From: Pelagibacteraceae bacterium AG-430-P08
GTDB lineage: Bacteria > Pseudomonadota > Alphaproteobacteria > Pelagibacterales > Pelagibacteraceae
Reading direction: 5' to 3'
NCBI GenBank assembly: GCA_003212925.1
Contig: QCOL01000001.1
Span: forward strand, 1 to 64,000
DNA: 64,000 bases
The translations under genes and the position numbers were made by a program. Below the pieces are notes generated by a model, which did not search any database, was not told the DNA's origin, and saw only the letters and a program-made list of their open reading frames with translations. Positions 40,255 through 50,013 of the stretch are shown piece after piece. Numbering within the stretch: the first letter of the stretch is position 1; each line of letters begins with the position of its first letter.

Positions 40255-42195
40255 ATGAATAAAATACTATCGCAGGCATTAAAGAAAGCTGTCTCTGAAT
40301 TAAGCCCTGAGGTTAAAGAAGTCCAAAAAAGCAATAGACCAGATTTATTCTCTTTAAATAATGAAACTGAGCTGTTTCAAAATGATAAAGGCATAATAAT
40401 TAAAATTGACCGATCAAAAGATACAAACTTAACTGATTTTGGTAAGGCAACTTTAAAAGACAGATATCTTGGTCACAACGAATCTTTTCAAGATTTATTT
40501 GCGAGAGTAGCTAGTACTTATGCTGATGATAATTTACATGCGCAAAGAATTTATAATTATATTAGTAATCTTTGGTTCATGCCAGCTACACCGGTTTTAT
40601 CTAATGGTGGAACTAAAAGAGGATTACCAATTTCATGTTTTTTAAACGAAGCATCTGATAGCTTGGGTGGCATTTTAGATCTTTGGAGCGAAAATGTTTG
40701 GTTAGCTGCAAAAGGTGGAGGTATAGGAAGTTATTGGGGCAACCTAAGATCAATAGGTGAAAAGATAGGAAGAGTTGGAAAGACTTCAGGAATTATTCCT
40801 TTTATAAAAGTTATGGACTCATTAACTATGGCAATAAGCCAAGGTTCTTTAAGAAGAGGGTCTGCAGCATGTTACCTTCCAATAGATCATCCTGAAATAG
40901 AAGAGTTTATGGAAATGAGAAGACCTACAGGCGGTGATCCAAATAGAAAAGCATTAAACTTACACCATGGTGTTTTAGTTTCGGACGCATTTATGCGAGC
41001 TGTAGAAAATGATGAACAATGGGCATTAAAGAGTCCAGTTGACGGAACTGTTCAGCAAACTTTATCTGCTAGAAATTTATGGATTAGACTATTAACTGCA
41101 AGAATTGAAACAGGTGAGCCTTACATCATTTATATTGATACAGTTAACAGACAAATTCCACAACATCATAAGTTAGCAAATCTTACTGTTAAGACCTCAA
41201 ATCTTTGCAGTGAGATAACATTACCTACTGGTTTAGACAAAGATGGAAGAGATAGAACCGCTGTTTGTTGTTTGTCTTCGTTAAATTTAGAAAAATATGA
41301 TGAGTGGAAAGATGATCCAGATATGATCGGAGATGTGATGAGATTTTTAGATAATGTCTTATCCGATTTCATTAAAAAAGCGCCTGAACAATTTAAAGAC
41401 GCAAAATACTCAGCTGAAAGAGAGAGAAGCGTTGGGTTAGGAGTAATGGGCTTTCATTCTTTTTTACAGAAAAAAAGAATTCCACTTGAGTCTGTGATGG
41501 CAAAGTCATGGAATAAAAAGATTTTTAAAAATATTCATGAAAAAGTAAATCAAGCCTCAAAAGATTTAGCTGAGGAAAGAGGTGCATGTCCTGATGCTGC
41601 AGAATATGGTTTTAACGAAAGATTCTCAAATAAAACTGCAATAGCACCAACAGCATCTATATCAATTATTTGTGGTGGAGCATCACCAGGAGTAGAACCT
41701 ATTGCGGCTAATAGCTATACTCACAAAACTTTATCAGGATCTTTCAATGTCAGAAATAGATATCTTGAGGAGATTTTAGAAAGTCACGGCAAGAATGATG
41801 ATGAAACATGGTCAACAATAACTACTAATCAAGGTTCAGTTTCACATCTAAATTTTTTAACTGATTTAGAAAAAGATGTTTTCAAAACTGCATTTGAATT
41901 AAATCAGAAATGGATTATAGAGCTGAGTGGTGATAGAACGCCATTTATTTCTCAAGCACAATCTGTCAACTTATTTTTGCCAGCAGATATTCATAAAAAA
42001 GAATTACATAGAATTCATTTTGATGCATGGAAAAAAGGTCTGAAAAGCCTTTATTACTGCAGATCAAAATCAATTCAAAGAGCTGAAAATATCAATAATG
42101 CTCAATCAACTGATATTACAGCCAATGTATATAAATCTAAAAATCAACAAACTAACGAGGAACAAGAATACGAGGAGTGTTTATCATGTCAGTAG
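40255..42195 (+). CDS. nrdA: class I ribonucleotide reductase, alpha subunit
   Basis: A 646-residue catalytic subunit. LPISCFLN gives the first redox Cys, TSNLCSEITLP the N-x-C-x-E radical site, AVCCLSSLNL the second redox Cys, and the C-terminal CLSC the pair reduced by thioredoxin or glutaredoxin. PATPVLSNGGT and PTASISIICGGASPGVEP are further family blocks. It is shorter than E. coli NrdA (about 760) because no N-terminal ATP-cone is present. It makes dNDPs. The last codons contain the GAGGAG ribosome site for nrdB, whose start overlaps the nrdA end. Confidence 0.95.
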   Translation: MNKILSQALKKAVSELSPEVKEVQKSNRPDLFSLNNETELFQNDKGIIIKIDRSKDTNLTDFGKATLKDRYLGHNESFQDLFARVASTYADDNLHAQRIYNYISNLWFMPATPVLSNGGTKRGLPISCFLNEASDSLGGILDLWSENVWLAAKGGGIGSYWGNLRSIGEKIGRVGKTSGIIPFIKVMDSLTMAISQGSLRRGSAACYLPIDHPEIEEFMEMRRPTGGDPNRKALNLHHGVLVSDAFMRAVENDEQWALKSPVDGTVQQTLSARNLWIRLLTARIETGEPYIIYIDTVNRQIPQHHKLANLTVKTSNLCSEITLPTGLDKDGRDRTAVCCLSSLNLEKYDEWKDDPDMIGDVMRFLDNVLSDFIKKAPEQFKDAKYSAERERSVGLGVMGFHSFLQKKRIPLESVMAKSWNKKIFKNIHEKVNQASKDLAEERGACPDAAEYGFNERFSNKTAIAPTASISIICGGASPGVEPIAANSYTHKTLSGSFNVRNRYLEEILESHGKNDDETWSTITTNQGSVSHLNFLTDLEKDVFKTAFELNQKWIIELSGDRTPFISQAQSVNLFLPADIHKKELHRIHFDAWKKGLKSLYYCRSKSIQRAENINNAQSTDITANVYKSKNQQTNEEQEYEECLSCQ

Positions 42196-43202
42196 TAGAG
42201 AAAATCAAAGTAGAAAAAAAAGAAATTATCCAACCAAAAAAAATGGGTCTTTTAGTTGAAAATCCAGTTTACAAACCTTTTAGATATCCATGGTGTTATG
42301 ATGCGTGGTTAACGCAACAAAGAATTCATTGGTTACCTGAAGAGGTGCCACTTGGTGATGATGTTAGAGACTGGCAGAAAAATTTATCACAACCTGAAAA
42401 AAATCTTTTAACTCAAATTTTTAGATTTTTCACACAAGCTGATGTTGAAGTTAATAACTGTTACTTAAGACATTACACAACCGTTTTTAAACCAACTGAA
42501 GTTTTAATGATGATGACAGCTTTTGCTGCAATGGAAACGGTTCATGTTGCTGCTTATTCTCATTTATTAGATACTATTGGAATGCCAGAGTCAGAATACT
42601 CTGCATTCATGAAGTATAAAGAAATGAAAGATAAATATGACTACATGCAAGGGTTTAATGTTAACTCAAAAGAAGATATTGCTAAAACAGTTGCAGTCTT
42701 TAGTGCTTTCACTGAAGGTTTACAATTATTTGCAAGTTTTGCGATCCTTTTAAATTTCCCAAGACATAATAAGATGAAAGGAATGGGACAAATAGTTACT
42801 TGGTCTGTAAGAGATGAAACTCTTCACTGCAATTCTATGATTAGAATTTTTAAAGAATTCATCAAAGAGAATCCAGAAATCTGGACACCAAAATTGAAAA
42901 AAGAATTATATGAAGCTTGCAGAACTATTATTGAACATGAGGATGCCTTTATAGATTTAGCTTTTGAAATGGGTCCAATGGAAGGATTAACTGCAAAAGA
43001 GGTAAAAGACTATATTAGATTTATTGGTAATAGAAGACTAGTTCAATTAGGCTTGGAACCAATTTATGATGTACAAAAAAATCCTCTTGGATGGTTAGAT
43101 ACAATGTTAAATGCAGTTGAGCATATGAATTTCTTTGAAGGTCGTGCAACAGAGTATTCTAAAGCATCTACACAGGGAACTTGGGTCGAAGCTTTTAGTT
43201 AA
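42186..43202 (+). CDS. nrdB: class I ribonucleotide reductase, beta (radical) subunit
   Basis: I start it at the ATG at 42186 (MSVVEKIK), 9 nt after the track's GTG: GAGGAG (42172-42177) lies 8 nt upstream. The 338-residue ferritin-fold protein has METVHVAAYSHLL, with ExxH ligands and the radical-type Tyr, FTEGLQLFASFA with the Glu ligand, and VRDETLHCNSM with the second ExxH pair. So it is a Tyr-radical type subunit. It is translationally coupled to nrdA (10 bp overlap) and convergent with prpC. Confidence 0.94.
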   Translation: MSVVEKIKVEKKEIIQPKKMGLLVENPVYKPFRYPWCYDAWLTQQRIHWLPEEVPLGDDVRDWQKNLSQPEKNLLTQIFRFFTQADVEVNNCYLRHYTTVFKPTEVLMMMTAFAAMETVHVAAYSHLLDTIGMPESEYSAFMKYKEMKDKYDYMQGFNVNSKEDIAKTVAVFSAFTEGLQLFASFAILLNFPRHNKMKGMGQIVTWSVRDETLHCNSMIRIFKEFIKENPEIWTPKLKKELYEACRTIIEHEDAFIDLAFEMGPMEGLTAKEVKDYIRFIGNRRLVQLGLEPIYDVQKNPLGWLDTMLNAVEHMNFFEGRATEYSKASTQGTWVEAFS

Positions 43203-44327
43203 TTATCTTTGATTTAATTGTAAAACTTTTCTGTGCTTGTTACCTTTGTAACTTGCAAGAGGTCTGATCAGTTTATTTGCAGCATGTTGCTCCATTATAT
43301 GTGCTGACCAACCAGTTATTCTTGAAATGACAAATATCGGTGTGAAAAAATCTGTGTCAAAACCCATTAAATGATATGTCGGGCCTGTAGGGTAATCCAC
43401 ATTTGGATGAATGTTTTTTCTCTCAATCATCACTTTTTCAACAATGTCATAAATTTTTTCAAATTTTTTATCTTTTTTAATTTTTGCTACTTTAGCAAAA
43501 TATTTTCTCATTGTAGGAACTCTTGAGTCTCCACTTTTGTAAACTCTATGACCAAAACCCATAATAACTTCTTTATTGTCTAATGCATCATTTATCCATT
43601 TAAGAGCATTTCCAGGATCCTTAATTTTATTCATCATATGCATCACTTCTTCATTTGCTCCTCCATGTAATGGACCTTTTAAACTTGCTATTGCTCCAGT
43701 AATTGCACCATGAATATCAGATAAACTGCTGGTAATAGTTCTTGCAGTAAATGTTGAGACATTAAAGCTATGCTCTGCATACAATATTAAAGATACATCA
43801 AAAGCTTTTACTATTTCTTTTTGAGGAACTTTTCCAAAACACATATAAAAAAAGTTTTCTGCTATATTTAAATTTTTTTTGGGTTTGATAATTTTTTTCC
43901 CTTTTCTAATTCTGTAGAAAGCAGCTAATGCAGTAGGAGTTTTTGCGAGGATTCTAATTGCTTTTCTCATATTTGCTTCAGGAGAGGAGTCGGTTGTTTC
44001 TTTATCCTCTAAACCCATAATACTTACTGCGGTTCTGGCCACATCCATAGGATGGGATTTTTTAGGCATTTTTTTTATAACTGAATATAAATCTTTTGAT
44101 AATTCTCTATTATTTTTCTCTTCCTTTTCAAATTTTCTAAGCTGGATAGTATTGGGCAAATCTTTATTTAAAATAAGATAAGCAACCTCCTCAAATCTAC
44201 AATATTCACAAAGATCTTGAGCAGCATAACCTCTATAAGTAAGAGAGTTTATTTCAGGCATTACTTTTGAGACTTCTGTCTCGTCTACAACAATTCCTAA
44301 TAAGCCTTTTTTAATATCATCACTCAT
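43203..44327 (-). CDS. prpC: 2-methylcitrate synthase (citrate synthase family)
   Basis: A 374-residue citrate-synthase fold, the short form typical of PrpC. LNSLTYRGYAAQDLCEYCRFEEVAYLIL is the N-terminal part, ILYAEHSFNVSTFTARTITSS has the first active-site His, GPLHGGANEEVMHMM the second, and VIMGFGHRVYKSGDSRVP the third, with YPTGPTYHLMGFDTDFFTPIFV near the catalytic Asp. It would condense propionyl-CoA with oxaloacetate. Its position after prpD and prpB with 1-nt overlaps decides between citrate and methylcitrate synthase. Confidence 0.92.
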   Translation of the reverse strand: MSDDIKKGLLGIVVDETEVSKVMPEINSLTYRGYAAQDLCEYCRFEEVAYLILNKDLPNTIQLRKFEKEEKNNRELSKDLYSVIKKMPKKSHPMDVARTAVSIMGLEDKETTDSSPEANMRKAIRILAKTPTALAAFYRIRKGKKIIKPKKNLNIAENFFYMCFGKVPQKEIVKAFDVSLILYAEHSFNVSTFTARTITSSLSDIHGAITGAIASLKGPLHGGANEEVMHMMNKIKDPGNALKWINDALDNKEVIMGFGHRVYKSGDSRVPTMRKYFAKVAKIKKDKKFEKIYDIVEKVMIERKNIHPNVDYPTGPTYHLMGFDTDFFTPIFVISRITGWSAHIMEQHAANKLIRPLASYKGNKHRKVLQLNQR

Positions 44328-45223
44328 TATTCGTGACCATCAGTGTTAAAGTTATAAATTTTTTCATCCAAACTATTATATTTCTCATAATCCACAAGAT
44401 CATATAAACGCTTTCTAGTTTGCATTTTATCAATAATGTTGTTTTGATGTCCATTTGCATAAATGTCCCTCAAACCATCCTCAACATTTTTCATTGCTAA
44501 CCTTTGAGTTGTAACAGGATAAATAACTATATTGTAACCCAGTTCTTCTAGTTGTTTATAATTTAATAATTTAGTCTTTCCAAATTCAGTCATATTGGCT
44601 AACAAATAACACGATAATTCTTTTCTAACTTTTTCAAAATCCTTTTCATCATGAAGAGCCTCAGGAAAAATAATTTCTGCTCCAGCATCGATATATGCTT
44701 TACATCTCTCGATCATTTTATCAATGCCCTCAACACTTTTTGCATCAGATCTTGCAATAATCTTAAAATTTTCATCTTTTTTAGTTGAAACACATTCTTT
44801 AATTTTTTTCACCATTGCATCAGTAGATATCAATTCTTTATTATCCAGGTGCCCACATCTTTTTCTTTCAATTTGATCTTCTATATGAACCCCAGTAATT
44901 CCGAACTCCTCAAAAGTTTCTATGGTTTCCTTGCAAGATTTAAATCCTGTATCTATATCTACAATGGTAGGAAGGTTTGTAACTCTAGAGATTAAATATG
45001 ACCGCGTACTAACATCTTGCAGTGTAGTTAATCCAATATCTGGAAATCCAAGATCATTTGCCATAACACCTCCTGAAACATAAACGGCATCATAACCAAT
45101 TTCCTCAATTAATTTTGCTGTTAAAGGATTATAAGCACCAGGAACTCTTAATATTTTTTTTGATTTTAATTTCTCTGTAAAATCTTTTCTTTTTTGAATT
45201 GGTTCTTTTTCAACAAAATGCAT
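44327..45223 (-). CDS. prpB: 2-methylisocitrate lyase
   Basis: A 298-residue ICL/PEP-mutase-family barrel. VPGAYNPLTAKLIEEIGYDAVYVSGG, IVDIDTGF with metal-binding Asp, and HIEDQIERKRCGHLDNKEL, the KRCGH catalytic loop, identify PrpB. It splits methylisocitrate to pyruvate and succinate. The ATG overlaps the prpD stop by 1 nt and its stop overlaps prpC by 1 nt, so the three are one operon. Confidence 0.94.
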   Translation of the reverse strand: MHFVEKEPIQKRKDFTEKLKSKKILRVPGAYNPLTAKLIEEIGYDAVYVSGGVMANDLGFPDIGLTTLQDVSTRSYLISRVTNLPTIVDIDTGFKSCKETIETFEEFGITGVHIEDQIERKRCGHLDNKELISTDAMVKKIKECVSTKKDENFKIIARSDAKSVEGIDKMIERCKAYIDAGAEIIFPEALHDEKDFEKVRKELSCYLLANMTEFGKTKLLNYKQLEELGYNIVIYPVTTQRLAMKNVEDGLRDIYANGHQNNIIDKMQTRKRLYDLVDYEKYNSLDEKIYNFNTDGHE

Positions 45224-46725
45224 TAAAAAATTCCTTTTTTAAAATTTCGTTTAATCTTGCTTTTTTTTACAACAATATTCAATTTATCTAATTGACCTGA
45301 CTTTAGATTTCTCAAATTTTGCACTGTCTTTAAAAATCTTTCAATTTCTTTTTTATCTAATATATCCTCAGTAAGTGTTAAAAATTTGTTTATATAGTTT
45401 TTTCTCTTGAATGGTCGTGAACCATAAGGATGAGCATCAGCAACTCCTTGTTCCTCACTAATTTTTTTTCCATTTTTAAGTGTTATTGTGACTTTTGCAC
45501 CAAAAGCCTTTTTACTAGGGTTTGGATCATGATATCTTTTGGTCCATTTTTTATCCTCATGCGTTTTAATTGATCTCCATATTTTAATTGTACTTTTTCT
45601 TTTTGCTCTTGCTTTCGAATAAGATTTGACATGATGCCAATTCCCATCTTCTAGTGCTACAGCAAAAATATACATTATTGAATGATCTAATGTTTCCCTA
45701 CTTGCATTTGGATCCATTTTTTGGGGATCATTTGCACCTGTACCAATTACATAATGAGTATGATGACTGGTATAGATATCAATTTTCCTAATTTGATTTA
45801 GATTTGATACTTTCTTTCTAAGTTTTTTTGCAAGATCAATTAACGCTTGAGATTGATATTCTGCAGAATATTCTTTTGTGTAAGTTTCAAGTATAGCTTT
45901 TTTAGTCTCGTTTTTTTTTGGAAGAGAAACTTTATATGAAGCTTTTTTTCCATCTAAAATTCTTGCTATTACACTATCTTCACCTTCATAAATTGGACTT
46001 GGAGCACCTTCGCCACGCATAACTCTATCAACAGCTTCGATTGCAAGTTTACCAGCATGTGCTGGAGCATAAGCTTTCCAACTGGAGATTTCTCCTTTTC
46101 TAGACTGTCTAGTTGAAATGGTTGTATGAAGAGCTTGTTGAACAGCTTGATAGATCGTTTCTGTATTTAGTCTTAACAACGATCCAATACCAGCAGCAAC
46201 ACTTGGTCCTAAGTGAGCAATGTGGTCTACTTTATGTTTATGTAAACAAATTCCTTTTACCAGATTAACTTGCACTTCATAGGCAGTAATTATCCCTCTT
46301 AAAAGATCTAATCCACTTTTTTTATTTTGTTGTGCAACACTTATAATTGGTGGAATATTATCACCAGGATGACTGTAATCAGCTGCTAAAAATGTGTCAT
46401 GAAAATCAAGTTCTCTTACAGCTGTTCCATTGCTCCATGCCGCCCATTCACAATCATATTTTAATTTACTATCAACTCCAAATAAAGTTGCTCCATTTTT
46501 TTTAAAATGCTTTAGAGCCATTTCTCTAGATGAAATAACTGGACGTCTGTTTAAGGATGCTATTGCAACTGAAGCATTATCAATAATTCTATTAATCACC
46601 ATTTCTATTGCGTCTTTATCTAATTTCGCATTATCACTAGCAATTTCAGCGATTTTCCAAGCTAGTTGTTTTTTTTTGGGTAAGTGAACTTTAGATGGGA
46701 AAACTTTTACGTTATGTATGATCAA
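45223..46725 (-). CDS. prpD: 2-methylcitrate dehydratase (MmgE/PrpD family)
   Basis: A 500-residue MmgE/PrpD protein. [32 protein letters not shown] is the N-terminal active-site block, [19 protein letters not shown] and [25 protein letters not shown] are family signatures, and [24 protein letters not shown] is the C-terminal conserved block. It dehydrates 2-methylcitrate to cis-aconitate derivative in the methylcitrate cycle. It is the first gene of prpDBC. Propionyl-CoA could come from DMSP-derived or odd-chain/amino-acid carbon. Confidence 0.93.
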   Translation of the reverse strand: MIIHNVKVFPSKVHLPKKKQLAWKIAEIASDNAKLDKDAIEMVINRIIDNASVAIASLNRRPVISSREMALKHFKKNGATLFGVDSKLKYDCEWAAWSNGTAVRELDFHDTFLAADYSHPGDNIPPIISVAQQNKKSGLDLLRGIITAYEVQVNLVKGICLHKHKVDHIAHLGPSVAAGIGSLLRLNTETIYQAVQQALHTTISTRQSRKGEISSWKAYAPAHAGKLAIEAVDRVMRGEGAPSPIYEGEDSVIARILDGKKASYKVSLPKKNETKKAILETYTKEYSAEYQSQALIDLAKKLRKKVSNLNQIRKIDIYTSHHTHYVIGTGANDPQKMDPNASRETLDHSIMYIFAVALEDGNWHHVKSYSKARAKRKSTIKIWRSIKTHEDKKWTKRYHDPNPSKKAFGAKVTITLKNGKKISEEQGVADAHPYGSRPFKRKNYINKFLTLTEDILDKKEIERFLKTVQNLRNLKSGQLDKLNIVVKKSKIKRNFKKGIF

Positions 46726-46776
46726 ATTAACTCCTAATAGAAAACTGTTCTAATAGTTAAAAAAAAATAATCAATA

Positions 46777-47460
46777 TTAAAGATATTTTGTTACGATTTT
46801 TTCAATACCAATAAAGTCTTTTATTAAGTGATTATGGTAAATTTCAGTAGTATTTTTTTCTGTATAACCATCCTCAAGTAAAATAACTGGAATTCCCGCA
46901 GCTTTTGCTGCGTTAGCATCTGTTTCACTATCGCCAATCATCAAAGTTTTTTTAAGATCTCCATCTAAAATTTCAACTACAGAGGTTAAATGTCTAGGAT
47001 CAGGCTTACAATAATCAAATGTATTGTGACCTGCTACATATTCAAAAAAATCGTAAATTCCAATTTTTTTTAAAAGATCAATTGCAAGATGTTCTTGTTT
47101 ATTTGTACAAACACCCATTGAAATTTTTTTTTCCTTAGACCAGATTAAAAAATCTTTTACACCATCAATTAGTTTACTTTCATTAACAATATTTTTTCCA
47201 TAATAATCTACAAACTCTTTAACCATTTCTTTTTTGATTTTTTCATCTTGAACTTTTCCAAATTCTTTTTTAGCCTGACCCCATATTGAGCGACCAAGCA
47301 TAGCACCAGCTCCTTGACCCACCAAGTTTCTTATTTCCTCGGTAGATTTTGTAGGATATCCAAATTTATTCATTACATAATTGTGGGCTCTCATCAAGTC
47401 TGGGGCTGTATCTACTAAAGTGCCATCTAAATCAAAAAGAATTGTGTAAATTTGTTTCAT
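46777..47460 (-). CDS. gph: HAD phosphatase, probable phosphoglycolate phosphatase
   Basis: A 227-residue HAD-superfamily enzyme. ILFDLDGTLVDTAPDLMRAHNYVM is motif I with the nucleophile Asp and the Gph-typical cap start, MGVCTNKQEHLAIDLLKKIG is motif II, and KPDPRHLTSVVEILDGD plus MIGDSETDANAAKAAGIPVILL are motifs III-IV. It would dephosphorylate 2-phosphoglycolate. It lies 51 bp upstream of prpD on the same strand and diverges from the GlmU-like gene across 71 bp. Confidence 0.85.
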   Translation of the reverse strand: MKQIYTILFDLDGTLVDTAPDLMRAHNYVMNKFGYPTKSTEEIRNLVGQGAGAMLGRSIWGQAKKEFGKVQDEKIKKEMVKEFVDYYGKNIVNESKLIDGVKDFLIWSKEKKISMGVCTNKQEHLAIDLLKKIGIYDFFEYVAGHNTFDYCKPDPRHLTSVVEILDGDLKKTLMIGDSETDANAAKAAGIPVILLEDGYTEKNTTEIYHNHLIKDFIGIEKIVTKYL

Positions 47461-47531
47461 AAATAAAAGTATTTTTAAGAAATATTTTGTGAATTAAGTA
47501 AGATATATACTTAATGTAATTAATTTTCTAG

Positions 47532-48155
47532 ATGAAACAATTGAAAATAAATAAGCTTCAGAATTCTCTAAGAAATAAATTCTTAAAATCTAATGTAAAT
47601 ATGATAGCTCCAGAAACAATCTATTTCTCTCAAGATACTAAAATTGGAAAAAATGTGACTATAGAACCATACGTGGTTATTGGAGCAAAAGTGAAGATTG
47701 GAAGCAATGTTACTATAAAATCTTTCAGTCATTTAGAGAATTGTAGAATCGAAAATAAAGTTGAAATAGGCCCTTATGCAAGAATAAGACCTGGTACAAC
47801 TTTAAAAGAGGGATCTAAAATTGGAAATTTTGTTGAGATTAAAAAAAGTACTATTGGAAAAAAATCCAAGATAAATCATTTAACTTATGTTGGTGATACC
47901 TCAATTGGTAAATCAGTCAATGTTGGAGCTGGGACAATAACATGTAATTATGATGGCATAAAAAAATACAAAACTAGAATAAAAGATAGAGTTTTTATTG
48001 GTTCCAACTCTTCATTAGTGGCTCCACTAACACTTGAGGAAAATAGCATAATTGGAGCTGGATCAGTAATTACAAAAAGTGTGAGTAAAAAATCTCTAGC
48101 GTTAACTAGAAGTCAACAACTAGAGGTAAAAAACTATAAAAGAAAGTCTAAATAA
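47532..48155 (+). CDS. stand-alone GlmU C-terminal acetyltransferase domain
   Basis: A 207-residue left-handed beta-helix protein that aligns with only the C-terminal half of bifunctional GlmU. IGPYARIRPGTTLKEGSKIGNFVEIKKSTIG, HLTYVGDTSIG and NVGAGTITCNYDG match E. coli GlmU residues around 330-390, including catalytic-region Arg, Lys, His, Tyr and Asn. The N-terminal uridylyltransferase is absent, and upstream DNA is occupied by gph on the other strand, so this is not a frameshifted GlmU. It would acetylate glucosamine-1-P. It is 2 bp before glmS, the preceding step of the same pathway. Confidence 0.88.
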   Translation: MKQLKINKLQNSLRNKFLKSNVNMIAPETIYFSQDTKIGKNVTIEPYVVIGAKVKIGSNVTIKSFSHLENCRIENKVEIGPYARIRPGTTLKEGSKIGNFVEIKKSTIGKKSKINHLTYVGDTSIGKSVNVGAGTITCNYDGIKKYKTRIKDRVFIGSNSSLVAPLTLEENSIIGAGSVITKSVSKKSLALTRSQQLEVKNYKRKSK

Positions 48156-48157
48156 CT

Positions 48158-49978
48158 ATGTGTGGAATAATTGGAATTAATAGTAATAGACCTGTTTCAT
48201 CTACAATTATTAATTCTCTAAAAAAATTAGAATACAGAGGGTATGACTCAGCAGGTATAGCAACACTCTCAAAAAACGAAATTAATGAAGTTAAGTCTGA
48301 AGGGAGAGTTGATAATCTTGAAAATAATCTACTAGTTCAAAAAATGGAAGGAACCATTGGTATTGGACATGTTCGTTGGGCTACACATGGTTTGCCAAAT
48401 AGTGTGAATGCTCATCCTCACTCCTCACAAAATGTTTCAGTGGTTCACAATGGAATTATTGAAAATTCTACTTTGTTAAAAAAATTTTTAATAAGCAAAG
48501 GTCATAAATTTAAATCACAAACTGATACTGAGGTGATTGTACATTTAATCACAGAAAATTTAAAAACTGAAAATATTGTAAATTCAATTAAAAAAACTCT
48601 TAAATCTCTTCATGGTAGTTTTGCACTAGGTATAATATTTAAAGATCAGCCTGATTTGATTGTTGGTGCTAGAAGAGGATCTCCATTAGCTGTGGGGTAT
48701 GGTCCAAATGAAAATTATTTAGGTTCAGATTCATATGCACTTAAAGCAATGACGAATAAGATTACTTATTTAAATGATGGTGAATTTTGTATTATAAAAA
48801 AAGATCATGTTGAATTTTTTAATGAGCATGGAGATAAGATAAATAAAAAAGTTTTAGAATTATCTCTTGAAGATGAAAAATATGACAAAGGTGATTACAA
48901 ACATTTCATGGCCAAAGAAATAGAGGAACAACCAACAACATTAAAAAATGGAATTAATGAATATGTAGATACATTAAATAATGATATTAATATTTATAAT
49001 TTTCCTTGGAAAACAAATGAAATTTCCTCAGTAACTCTAATTGGTTGTGGAACAGCTTATCATTCTTGTCTACTTGCAAAATACTGGTTCGAAGAATTAA
49101 CCTCATTAGATGTTAATGTAGATATTGCTTCAGAATTTAGATACAGAAAAAACAGATTTAAAAAAGAAACTTTATATATATTTGTATCTCAATCTGGTGA
49201 AACGGCAGATACTTATGCGGCATTAGATTTATGTAATCAAAATGATATGAAAACATGTGCGGTTGTAAATGTAATTGAGAGTTCGATTGCTAGAGACTCT
49301 AAATTTGTTTTACCAATACATTGTGGGACTGAGATAGGAGTTGCATCTACTAAAGCCTTTTTGGGTCAAATCCTAATTTTATATATTTTAGCTTTGAAAT
49401 TGGGATTATTGAGAAAAGATTTAAAAAAAGAGCTGTTTAATGAAAAACTTAAGGACCTTAAATCTCTTCCAAAATTAGCAGAAAAGACTTTGTTGACCGA
49501 TAATAAAATACAGACAATATCTAATACCTTTAATGTAGCTAAAGGTTCAATGTTTCTAGGTAGAGGTTTTTCTTTTCCAATAGCATTAGAGGGTGCTTTA
49601 AAATTAAAAGAGTTATCTTATATTCATGCAGAAGGCTATCCAGCCGGTGAAATGAAACATGGACCTCTTGCCCTTATTGAAGAAGGAATGCCAGTTGTTG
49701 TGTTGGCACCTAGGGACAATTATTATAAAAAAACTATTTCTAACATGCAGGAGGTTATTGCAAGGGGTGCAAAAGTTTTATTAGTAACGAATAAAAGTAG
49801 TGATGAAGTTGTTTCTGAAAATATTTGGGAAAAAATAGAAGTTGAAAGTGCTAATGAGGACCTTTTACCCTTTCTTTTAACTATACCATTACAAAAATTA
49901 GCTTATTATTCAGCTCTTAAAAAAGGATTTGATATAGATAAGCCCAGAAATTTAGCTAAGTCAGTAACCGTTGAATAA
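48158..49978 (+). CDS. glmS: glutamine-fructose-6-phosphate aminotransferase (isomerizing)
   Basis: A 606-residue enzyme of normal GlmS length. MCGIIGINSN gives the N-terminal nucleophile Cys after Met removal, followed by LEYRGYDSAGIA and VRWATHGLPNSVNAHPH of the glutaminase domain. Two SIS domains follow: FVSQSGETADTYAAL and VASTKAFLGQ in the first, AEGYPAGEMKHGPLALI in the second, and the C-terminal KPRNLAKSVTVE. It makes glucosamine-6-P for peptidoglycan and LPS. It is co-transcribed with the GlmU-type acetyltransferase. Confidence 0.97.
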   Translation: MCGIIGINSNRPVSSTIINSLKKLEYRGYDSAGIATLSKNEINEVKSEGRVDNLENNLLVQKMEGTIGIGHVRWATHGLPNSVNAHPHSSQNVSVVHNGIIENSTLLKKFLISKGHKFKSQTDTEVIVHLITENLKTENIVNSIKKTLKSLHGSFALGIIFKDQPDLIVGARRGSPLAVGYGPNENYLGSDSYALKAMTNKITYLNDGEFCIIKKDHVEFFNEHGDKINKKVLELSLEDEKYDKGDYKHFMAKEIEEQPTTLKNGINEYVDTLNNDINIYNFPWKTNEISSVTLIGCGTAYHSCLLAKYWFEELTSLDVNVDIASEFRYRKNRFKKETLYIFVSQSGETADTYAALDLCNQNDMKTCAVVNVIESSIARDSKFVLPIHCGTEIGVASTKAFLGQILILYILALKLGLLRKDLKKELFNEKLKDLKSLPKLAEKTLLTDNKIQTISNTFNVAKGSMFLGRGFSFPIALEGALKLKELSYIHAEGYPAGEMKHGPLALIEEGMPVVVLAPRDNYYKKTISNMQEVIARGAKVLLVTNKSSDEVVSENIWEKIEVESANEDLLPFLLTIPLQKLAYYSALKKGFDIDKPRNLAKSVTVE

Positions 49979-50013
49979 TAGAAAAACTCTGATACAACAA
50001 TCCTGAGTTGAAC

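Noticed and set aside
47461-47531. Remnant of the GlmU uridylyltransferase half upstream of the acetyltransferase
   Set aside because: The 71-bp gap is too short, and beyond it gph occupies the opposite strand with a complete HAD fold; no uridylyltransferase motif is visible.
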